Assembly (NCBI GenBank): GCA_032622095.1
Contig: CP136065.1
Location: forward strand, 116,785,195 to 116,849,194
Direction of reading: 5' to 3'
DNA from: Siphonodentalium dalli
Lineage: Eukaryota; Mollusca; Scaphopoda; Gadilida; Siphonodentaliidae
DNA length: 64,000 nt
Below the pieces are notes generated by a model that saw only the letters and a program-made list of their open reading frames with translations, did not search any database and was not told the DNA's origin. Positions 23,028 through 33,900 of this stretch are shown one piece after another (positions within the stretch are counted from its first letter, which is position 1; every line of letters begins with the position of its first letter). Made by a program: the position numbers and the translations under genes.

Positions 23028-23970
23028 TCATTTTCTTTTTTCTGGTGGTCGTGGATGTTTCGAATAGGCCAGTGTGAATTTGCCATATGTCTGTGTTGGA
23101 TTTGCGGTTACTGTTCCAGTGTCTGAGTCGGAACTGGATTTTTCTTCTGTTTTGTCCTGCTTACCCCATGGAGGAGGGTGTTTAGACAGGTATATATTCC
23201 CATCTTGCATTTTGTAGATGCCTTTTGCAGGGTCCAGCTCGTCAGGTCCTCTGTGAATATGGTAATCCCTCAGCAGGAAGAAATCGCGGTTGGTGATTGG
23301 ATATTTCATTCCTGCTGCGTGGTGCTCGAGAATCGTCTTTTGGAGGTCATCACGCTCTTGTTTGACCTGATGTGGTGTTGGCGACGCCGGCTTCTCGTCA
23401 TACCTCGGCGTCGGAGGGGCGGAGATGGTGCTATCCGCCCCTGGTGGAGAGAGGCTGTGTGGTGTTTCCATCTCCACATCGAAACTGGCGGCAGGAACAT
23501 CGGGGGTGGTATCCGCGTCCCTGTCTCCGCTCGTCTCTGTGCCGACAGCAGGGACCTCCGGAGTCCCTGCTAGCTGGTCTGATGTCTCCTGTCTCCATGC
23601 AGGCTGGGTCGTCTGGGCGTCTCTCAGACAACTCCGGCCTACCGGCTGTGACACTGGATGGCTGAACCACACGGGGAGGGGTGACCGGCAGATCAACAGT
23701 CACCCCCTTCTTTTTCTTCCATTTCGCCCGTCTGGCTGCGTCCCTTCTCCTTCGAGCTGGCGTCTTTTTCTTAGGAGGCTCCTCTTTCATGGTACGGCTG
23801 GTCTTGGCGTTCCTGCTCCGGGTGGAAGATCTCTGGTTTCCAGCATCTTCCGTCCGGAATTCAACACAGAGAGTCAAATAGCCCCTGTTAGACTGGAGAT
23901 TCCAGCTAACAATGTCCGCAATTTGAGATCTCTCTATTGCTGCTAACGCGGCGTCAGGGATTAGCTCCAT
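23028..23970 (-). pseudogene. unrecognised basic, Pro/Ser-rich ORF1/gag-like protein, frame broken
   Basis: I do not recognise a named family. The start is ATG at 23970 (MELIPDAALAAIERSQIADI), a predicted helical N-terminus followed by VSWNLQSNRGYLTLCVEFRT. A strongly basic segment (KKKTPARRRRDAARRAKWKK) suits RNA or nuclear binding. After a frame change somewhere between about 23690 and 23600 the second frame continues with an acidic, Pro-rich linker (GTPEVPAVGTETSGDRD), then KYPITNRDFFLLRDYHIHRG and a basic Pro-rich end (RPPEKRK). Total about 310 residues. It could be a retroelement ORF1/gag or a domesticated derivative. The frame change could be a mutation, a sequencing error or an intron. 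Confidence 0.55.
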
Positions 23971-24385
23971 TGTCCGTCGCACTAAGCCTAATCCAAAACC
24001 GCGTCTCACTCGCCGGCATCAGCACGAGGGCGGTTGCTTCCAATAAAGGTTACAGACCGCACAAATCACTCGTACCGACGCTCCGACACACAAGGAACTA
24101 ATAGAGCCAAATAAAATCTGACTTGTTCGCTCCACTTGCTGCCAGAGACCAGAGTGATCTCCGAGAATGAGAAAATATATATAGTCATCTCAGAGACTGA
24201 CAACAATGACTCACTCACATTCACTCAAATGTTTTGTTAGCTATGCATTAAAACGCCGACCTCTGATGTTGCCCCGTGTTTTTATTGCCATCAGTGATAA
24301 AATTGACAATCATCTTGCAGTAAAAACAAGGAGACGGATAAGCCGTAGTTAATTAACGCCTGCATGGTAGCCTCTGCACTGTTCG

Positions 24386-24600
24386 TTTGTGTTCGTTGTT
24401 TAGTAGTTTTGTATTAAAATAATTCTAATAACTCAAAAAAATAAGTCATAAAAGTTGGAAATAACACCACATACACATATAATGGACCCACGCGCACCCA
24501 CAAACCAAATTTCACCCTTCTACTCCGCTTTTTAGACCTGTGTTCGTTTATGTTCGTTTGTGTTCGTTTGTGTTCGTTGTTTAGTAGGACCCCAAAAGAA
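24386..24600 (-). repeat. dispersed repeat with TGTTCG-type tail, second copy
   Basis: Inverse copy of the repeat at 15060-15185, longer on its 3' side. It is bounded on both sides by TGTTCGTT(T/G) units: about 24378-24405, and again 24538-24590 where TGTTCGTTTG repeats several times. A further poly-A stretch follows at 24642-24656. Confidence 0.7.
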
Positions 24601-24852
24601 TGGTACATAAAACTCAAATGCTCTTACTTTAATAATAAATTAAAAAAAAAAAAAAATCTTTTACCCATGTAAATATATTTTATTCATGCGCCCCCTAATA
24701 ATCCTCAGTTCATTGAGGGTACGTATGGGGTAATACTGTAGATGTTGAGACCTGGTGTCTGAATTATGTACGAGTTTTTTAGAGTACGAAATATAAGTTT
24801 ATCAGTAAAGAGGAATAACTCTATAATTGAGAATCTTGACATAAACAAGGTC

Positions 24853-24990
24853 ATGGCTGGAATTATTCCTCGGTTTGTCAGAAAAGTATGGAAAATAACA
24901 CCAAAGATAACAACGCACCAGTTCCAGGCTGACCCACCTGGTTCATTTAAAGCAGAGGCGAATGTGGATACACCAACCCACACAGGACAG
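24853..24990 (+). CDS. NDUFS6: NDUFS6 exon 1
   Basis: 46 codons, from ATG in 'aaggtcATGGC' (good start context) to TPTHTGQ, then donor CAG|GTGATT. THTGQ aligns to the same five residues in human NDUFS6. The frame stays open upstream to 24766, but the ATG at 24853 gives a normal presequence ([15 protein letters not shown]) and is preferred. Confidence 0.88.
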
Positions 24991-27900
24991 GTGATTCTAA
25001 TGCCGTAAATTGGCGTACGATAACGATACGGTATACACAAATTTCCCCCAAAAAAAAAAAAAAAAATTATTGGAGTCAAATTGACTCAAAATAAAGGATT
25101 CTATTCACTTATTACTAATCATATCAACCATATGGGATGCCGTTTTCAGATTCTGTCACTACAGAAAATTATTGCTACCTGATTCATCCATAACAACTAC
25201 AGACTAAGACACTATGACTATCACAGTGTCATCTGGACCACGGGGAACGTGTAGCAAAAACATATTGAAATATATACATCATATACTACCACAGGGGCGG
25301 TCACTAATTCGGTACGGAATGAGCACAGTACGTCGTCAACGTTGATTTTCTGACACACTGCATCGATTACGGTCGGGTAAATGGTATTGTCGCATATATC
25401 GCTACATCCAAAAGTGATACAAACCCTCCTCACCTTGTACAATGCTGCAGAATGCTGATATAAACCTGTTTAATACTTTCAAGTGGTAGAAATCTTTCTA
25501 ACCAAACCATAAACATGGCCTCAATCGCCATTAATCGGGGAAAAAAAATGACACTCTTTCTGATTGGTCGATATTTATAGAAATTTATCAACACTTGGAA
25601 ATTCCCAACTGTTTGTTGTCCTTCACTTCAACCGCGTGTTGACGTTCTGAAGTCAACTGATTGTAGTCTGGAGGCAAGCTCTTCGGTTGAAAAGCGGCCG
25701 TCGAGCAATCCAAAAAATTTATGAACGGTCATTGTATTATTGGCCAGTAATGTGCTGCATAAAGCTGTTGATCCAAGAAAGCTAACATTTTTCTTTGAAA
25801 TCTTTACTATTTGAGAAACTAGGTGTGATTTCCCAGTCCGCCCTGTGACAACGACGTTGTGACCACAAACAACAGCCTCGTTGACCGCGTCAATCTTCTC
25901 AACTGACGATCCATGTGGCTTTGTTTACAAAAACACGGTTAAAAAAGACATTATGTATTTTACATATCGACCAATGAGAACGAGTGTCTCATTTTCTGCA
26001 AACACGTTCCGGTGGAGTGCATGTTAACGGTCTGGTTTGAAGCAATTTTCTCACTTCAAAGTATACAACAGTTGTTTTTAGACATTCCACTGCATTTGAC
26101 AGTGTAAGGAGGTTTTTATTCACTTTTGAAAGAAGAAAAACAAGCGACAATGCCATTTACGCGGCCATAATCGGTTCGGTGAGTCAGAAATACAACGAAT
26201 TTCGGAATCGGAAACCGAAAGATGTCTGGCCTTGTCTTATATATTATATATTATGTAATTAATGTTTTCTAAAAGTGCCTGTGATCTGGACTAGATTGGA
26301 CAAAGTCGCAGTCACTGGATTCTGCAATGAATGATAGACGGATTTGTATATTTGGAAATTGGATAACCTCCAATTTAAGTGAAAATGATGACGACTCAAG
26401 CTCTTCGGCAAGATGGTTGAGGGGTCGGGAATGGGGAGATTCGGTTAGGCCAAATAAAAAAGATAATATGTTTCCGTACATCGACCGACCGACCCTTTTT
26501 TTTTTTTTTTACTGTTTTTACCGCCAATGCTCATAAATATTGATAATCATTAGATTAGGTGCAAAACACATGGTTTCTAACATAAGCCTGTGATAAGTGA
26601 CATGAAGTGTGACAGTTGTCTCAAAAGCCACAGACCTGTGTGTGATGGGTTGTGGATTGATAGGCATGAATCTTGCAATTTTAATTTCAAGAGAGTGGAT
26701 CTCATGCCTGCTTTACCATTATGCCTTGTTTGGGACTTATGGAACATATTCATGAGTTCCAAATAAACATGCATGCCCATTTATTATTTTCTTGACAGCA
26801 TGAGAAATGTACATTTCCATTTCGTTTGACACTTAATATTCAAACAACATTTTACTGGTACACTTCATTGCTTCACCCACCATGTTTCTTTTGCACACAT
26901 TTAAAAATGCTGGGTGCTATCTAAAGGGGTACCGGTACTTAATCTGCCAATTATGGGACCATCTCCTTTTATACTCAAGAGAATATATGCAGCAAATTAA
27001 TGCATTTGAGCCATGGATTAGTGCCAAATACACTGATGTGTTCTATGAGAACGATGCAAACAACATGGTAATTTATATGACTGGAGTCATAAATTCATTT
27101 TCAATATACTTACATGTTGTTTGCACCATTCATAGAGCACATAAGTGTATTTGGCATTAATACATGCCTCAAATTCATTCATTTGTTGCATATATTCTGT
27201 TGAGTATACAAGGAGATAGTCCTACAAATAACTGGATTCAGGGTACAGTACCCCTTTAATATATTATTTTGTTCAAAATAAATGTTTTGTTTTGATAAAC
27301 TTGCTTTTATAATTGACACCAACTAATGCTACACAGGTTTTGAAAATGTGCTGAACAGTATATTCGTGTCTTGTCATGATTTCTGTTAGAGGATCTTTGT
27401 ATAGGTTGCAAGGAAATTTAAAATTAACTGAAGACGAACTGCTGGTGGCTGCCAGACTTTCGGGAACACACTTAAAGTAACTGCATTAGTGCTGATCACA
27501 AACCCTGTGTACCCTTCAGCAGATTTTCAAAACCTGTGTACCGTAAAATACCCTTCAGCACTTTTATTTGGTGAGTGACCCCCTTCAGCCCAACTGACAT
27601 CTTCAACAATCAGGCAGAATATCCCATATGAACAATTCAAATATATAGGTTCTATAATATTTTCGGACATAAATTCCGAGCCCCATCCCTCTGAGTTTAT
27701 GGCCAAAATCAGTATGTGAATACTGAAACACACTATTAAGAATAACAGCAAGTTTGATATCTTGTTCAATGTTAATGTATATTTCCACAAGTAATACTTT
27801 CCCTACAACACAAGTAGGCATTTTATGTCATTTCGGTCGAGGTAGTTCAATATTTCTGCAGCTGGAAAAAAATATCAAAAAATAATTTAAAAAAAACATT

Positions 27901-30900
27901 TCCCTACCTACCTACCTACCCTAATTTTTTCTCTCCGTTATCGGAAACATATTATCTTTTTTATTTGGCCTATACTTACTCTTGTTACTTAAACTTCCAT
28001 AAATGATTTCGGCAACATTTACACGGAGTACTACGATGATAGTACGATCATTATCAATAGTACGGTTATCCGGTTGTGGCCTCCTCCAACCGGTTGACGC
28101 GCGTAACTGAATCGTAACCGGATATCCGGACAACTGTCCCAGCACTAGAAATATTGAACTACCTCGACTGAAGTGACATAAAAGTAATGCCAACTTGTGT
28201 TGTGGGGAAAGTATTACATGAACAACACAGTGGAAATATACATTAAGATTGAATAAAAGATCAAACTTGCTTTATGCTTAAGTGTGTGATTTGTTATTCA
28301 CTGACCACATTTTCATCATTTTGGCTATATTACTCGGTACGAAATTGATGTCACTAACGTTTTATGAGAATTTTACCCATAATACCGCCATTATACTGGT
28401 ACTAGTATTGTGACGAGTACATCCCATTGTCTGGAGGTAACCAGTACATGAACACCCAACCTTGCACGCCTCTTTTTTTTGAACTAGCTACACCCTACCA
28501 TGTGTGGTGATAATCTCTATATACATACAGATAAACACCCACCATGTCTGTAAGTGTTCCTATGTTCCATAAGTCCCAAACAAGACATAAAGCAGGCCTG
28601 AGATCCGGTCTCAGGAAATTCTATCACAAAAATCATGCCCATCAATCCACAACCCATGATGGTTAGCCATCACACACCTGGAGTTTTAACTTTTGAAGTC
28701 CATCTGTCACTTTACACAGGTATATGTTTGAAACCATGTGTTTTGCACACTAATGATCATCACTATTTATGACCAATGGTGGTAAAAACAGTGTTTGTTT
28801 GTTTTTGTTTTGTTTTTTAAAAAGAAATTTTCAGCTTTTTTTCAAAATATAAATAAAAAGTTTAGGGTCGCCGGTTATTTTTAGGGTCGGTCGATGTGCG
28901 GAAACATTGTATCTTGTTTTGTTCGGTCTAATTCATGACCATTTGAAACAATCAGAAGATGTCCATAGCGATATAGAAAACAGCTGAAATCATACAAAGA
29001 TTAACCCTGTTTTGACTCCCAGAATGCAACAGAATTCAAACTAAAAATATATTTTCAATGGAGGGGAAATAACTCTATCTTTACGATTTAGAGTTATTCT
29101 CCCTCCATTGAAAATAATACAATTTTAACTACAATGCAGATGAAAAAAACTCAACAAAAACAACATTTTATTACACCAGATAAGTTGATAATACAATGTT
29201 TTGGAGCTTCCTCTTTCAAAGGGTATATAATTTGGGTTATTTGGCATATATTTTATATATGTGATCTGGGGGTTCGAAAATTAAGTGAGCCTTTAACTCA
29301 GGTGTAGTAATAAAAAACTTTATTAGACGAATAATATAATACAAATTATGAAACATATTACATAAGCTGATAGAAGGTGTAACGGACAACTCAAACATAG
29401 TGATATTGAAATTTTTAACTCAAACAAAATTGACATTTATTCTTGAATTCAAAACTTCAAAACACACAAACATTAAAATCATGGATTACATCTACAGAAA
29501 CTATCACAAACCCTTACTTTATTATGAAACATTTAAAATAATTTAAAATCATTTCTTTGCTTGTTGATTCTGTATATCTTGGTTACTATCTCTTGAAGGA
29601 ATTCTGACGAAATTGTCATTGTGAGCGATTCCATGAAAATTGGGACACAATGCGTAAAAAATAAAGTCATGCTTTTCATTTATTTCAATATTTGTCTGAT
29701 AGTATGACATCTGAAGTTTTCAAATCTGACATTGTCAGGCCATAAATATAATTTATGCTTAAATTCCACATTGACAAACTTTCTACGTCAAAATATGCTA
29801 TTGGGGGTGAAAATACTACCAAAAGAAACATTCAAATGAAATAGTATTCTTAGATTACTGTAAGATGAGACTGTTAGCATTTTTAACAGGTTCATGTCCT
29901 GAATAAATTGTACATTGTTGTTTGTGTCCGTGATTTGTTCTGAAAATTAAAAAAAATATGACATCAATTCCAATTTTTTTTTTGTCACGTTAGTCACAAA
30001 ATTAGACCTTTTTTTGCCATAATTTGATCCTATTTTATAACTTGCTTGGGGATTTCCTTCCAAATTGATATTTCTCATTAACATGTCTATATGTACCTAT
30101 TGATAGGTTGTCAGATTGCTAATAATGCATGTGAGCTGAAAATAGAGGGGTAACATATTGTCACGTTAGTCACGTTCCGCAATGTCACGTTAGTCACATT
30201 TCCATATTATGTAACTACCCCAAAAAAATATTATTTAAAATTCCACCCACTTACTTTAATCTTTACATTTAAGTAGTACTGCTTATATATATATGAAATT
30301 AAATGTTTTTAAATTGATTTTAGTTCAAAGTATAACATTGTCATTGGTCATGTGACCGACATCTAAAATTAGTGATGTGTCACAGAAGTTTTCAAGGAAG
30401 CAATTTTTACATATAAGTGTCTCAATAGTATTTTTTCTATACTTTTAGAGAATATTCTAACCAGCTTTTTGTCTGAGGAGAATTTATACTTGCTCACCCA
30501 ATTAATTAAGGAGACAACACTATCAATATCACCTAATCTCATATGGAAGTGTGTATGGTACCTGTATATTATGGATTACTGATGTTTTTCTGAAGACCAT
30601 CTGAGATAATAGATCGTTGTGAATCTCTACTCTGGTTAACACTCGTAGAGATCATATTCTATCAGAACAAAACCTGGGAACTTTTTGAAGTTTTGACAGG
30701 GAACCTTATAAAGCCGAAAAAATAATGCAGGGAATATATTTCGCAGTTATTACCTTTTCCTTAATAATGTACTTCACTGTAGGTGAAGGTTCCAACTCAA
30801 AATTGCATGAATTTATATTACTTTTGTGAGTCGATATCGCAATAAACATCGAAATAATTACCCCTGAGAAATTCCATAATTGTAAGCGATGCATAACAAA

Positions 30901-33900
30901 TCTCACACAAAGTCACTTAAATCATGAAATTTGGAGTTGGGACCTTCAGCAACAGTGAAGTACATTATTAAGGAACAGGTAATAACTAAGAAATATAGTC
31001 CCTGTGTTATTTTTCGACTTTGTAAGGATTCCAGGTTTTGTATTGGTGGAATATGATCTCTATGGACGTTAGCCAGAGTAGAGATTCATGGCATGATCTA
31101 CTGAGATACATGTAGACCACCTAAGATACATGCAATTGTAAGAGTTACACATCACATCCCATAGTCACAATGTGTGAACACTGTACACACATCACTGAAC
31201 TTAGATACGTAAAATCATAAATGTCTACAAACTCCATACCAAGTTAGAATTTAATTGTTATCTGTTGTTTTATTCAATATTACTTGTTCTTTGAGTTTTA
31301 TTTCATTATAACCCATGGGACAAACCTACTTCTTTACTAGAAAATACAGCGATATCAAGAATAGTTCAGAACTTTTTGTCACGTTAGTCACACAAATACA
31401 TGTCACGTTAGTCACGCGACCTTTTGAGGCACAGTTGGATACAAAATGGCAGTAACCCAACCAATATAAGGGTAGGTAGTACTAATGAGTCTTTCTTTTA
31501 ACATATGATAGGAACATTGTTTAAGTTACTAATATCTGGGATAATATTTGTGCTGCAGTATTGGATCCAAATATTCATGTCTGATTTTCGTCACGTTAGT
31601 CACGGTCAATATCATGTTCTCAGCTAATCTGCGCCACGGGTTCCTGGAATGTACTAACTATTTTGTGACTTAGAAGCTTCATTGTGAACACTTTACATAA
31701 GAGATTACAGTATTGATGCTAAACTACTTGATTTGCACAGCAAAAAAGTCAGTAAGTTGTCATGTTAGCCACAATGGAATTGCTCTTGGGAAGTTCCGTT
31801 TTTGTTCAAATGAAATATTGACGATGTATAAAAGCGTTTTTAATATAGTTTTTATGATCCATTAAAAATGTATTTACCTTCTATGTGGTTGTTCTTTTGA
31901 ACATTATTCAAATATATACCATTCGGAGATATGATATCAGCATCCGAAGAACGATTCTGTATACTCTGTCATCATTTATGCAAACACACTTGGTGCCAAC
32001 GTGAACTGAGTGTGAAAAACTGAACGCCCGATCAAACATTCTTTTATAATTATAATTTTTGCCTTGCATGCTTTTTAATAGTAATTTCTTATACAGTTCT
32101 CGAATGTGATATCTCGATTTACCACACAATGTGTAAGTAATAACGATTTATCCTTGTAAAAACTATTAAAAAAATATGTCCACATAATTCATAAAAGATG
32201 CAATTAAATTTTCTTTATTATGAACATAAAATAATTTGAATCTTCTTAGTCAATCTTCACAGCCAAATCTTCCCTCTGCTGAATCTTCACGGACCCGAGT
32301 GGTCGGTCCAAGCAATATACTGGCATGACATAATATTAATAATTTTTTTCACCAAAGAACCCGGAAAAGAGGAAAATCAAAGCAACCACATTCCCAGGAT
32401 ATCAATCAGTGAAGATCATCTGCTCACAGGAGTGCATCAACTCAAATTCAATAGAGCAAATAAGAGCAAACACCGACCCAATAATAATATAAACTTTCGT
32501 TCTTCATCCATACAATCTTGGAATGGAATAGCCTGGAAGACGATACATGTGCCACCATTACATCAGAAACACCATAGTCCACCCAGCACAGCTACAGTTG
32601 AAAGGCTCAGGCACTGCACAATACAGATACAGTGACACTGGCTATCCAGTTTAGTTTATCCTGCTAGGGCGATTGACCGATGTATCCATATGGCATTCTA
32701 GTGTGTGACTCTCAGTGGATTCAATATGGATAGTGTGCTATATGCTCTAATAACTGTGACATCTGGCTTAACAGGACCTAAACAGTATTGAGTTCCATGG
32801 ATTAGAGCGCTCTAGTTAAGACTGGTATAATGGTATTGCTGCAAATGTGACAGCCTAACAGCCGACAGCTTCATATACCACTAGTGTTGAAATGATTAGT
32901 CGATTAATCAATGTCAACTCAATTATTAAATAGGTCGTCACTGAAATCTGCCTGTCGAGTAGTAGAAACAAATCCCCAACATAGTCTACTGATCACCTTA
33001 AATAACAGAAGGTGTAAAGATCCCTTCAAATAATAAACATCCTTCAATACAACGGTACCCTTACAGGGTTTCCGCTATGAGGGTGGTGGATCCCTTTTAA
33101 GAACCCTTTCCCCTCACCCGAATTTCCACTCCAATATATGTTCCTACCTGATCCACCGATTAATACCTACAGCCCATGTGTATATCTGCCACTAAATAAA
33201 ACCAACAGGGAGTAATAAACAAAGATAATTTTATTTGCCCATGCATTAACGCTGACCACCAGTGAACCATTTTGCAGGAATCGAATGCTTTTCAGGGCTA
33301 CACACATTGACAATTATTATTTCTGTTTCTGAAAGATATCAGAGCGGACATCACTAAAAGCAACATGGTTGATTCTGTCTGGATACATCACGATTACATT
33401 CTGAACTAACACTCTGTTCTGACTTGTTCTCATTAATGATTATGTAGAAGAGGTTAAGATGTTTGCCACTGAAGAATGATCAGGAATATTTCATGATATA
33501 TAACATGTTGTCATGAATGTAGTGAAGTCGGACGTCAAAATTAATTGTGAACTTTAACAATTTCCTCTACCATTGTTGGTGGAGGTACACTTATTGTACC
33601 CGCAAATTTAACTTGACATTTTATCGCAAAGTTTACGTTACCTAAATACTAATAGATATTCACAGTTTTTATGGACTGGGATTTCCCCCAGCGCCATAGG
33701 GGTACCATTCCCCAACCTCTAGTGGAAACCCTGGAACACAGGTGTAGTACATGCAAATCAAGAGCTCAGCCTCATCTTATCATGCGCTGTGTCCATAGTT
33801 TTCTCAAAAGACGCTAACAACTTTGTGCTGGTGAGCTGATACACTAGGTACATGTACAAATGTAATTTGACTATATTTCTGAACAGCCTGTTTAGGAAGG

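Larger units (their letters stand above)
22855..24190 (-). mobile_element. ORF1-only retroelement with 3' hairpins and A-rich tail
   Basis: A minus-strand unit: a TATA-like box (CTATATATATTTTC, 24171-24184), about 200 bp of leader, one ORF (23970 to 23028 with one frame change), AATAAA at 22961-22966, two hairpins (22918-22937 and about 22893-22907) and an A-rich tail (complement of 22855-22880). A tail and 3' stem-loop are marks of retroposed RNA copied by a non-LTR enzyme. No endonuclease or RT is present, comparable to half-LINEs such as HAL1 in mammals. The exact 5' end is unknown. Confidence 0.6.

Noticed and set aside
23600-23690. Programmed ribosomal frameshift in the ORF1-like protein
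   Set aside because: No clear slippery heptamer with a downstream structure found; a mutation or sequence error is as likely.
23425-23946. Plus-strand 173-codon frame opposite the ORF1-like gene
   Set aside because: Antisense of the GC-rich coding region; the minus strand has the ATG, poly(A) signal and tail.
24766-24852. Upstream in-frame extension of NDUFS6 (start at 24766)
   Set aside because: The ATG at 24853 has better context and gives a normal presequence; the longer form starts with a non-mitochondrial-like segment.
29984-31772. CRISPR-like array from the 14-mers
   Set aside because: Repeats are too short, spacings irregular (24 to about 1180 bp), and the genome is eukaryotic.
32432-32635. 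Open frame with [16 protein letters not shown] resembling a non-LTR C-terminal tail
   Set aside because: Only a short vague similarity and no other RT block nearby; too weak to call.
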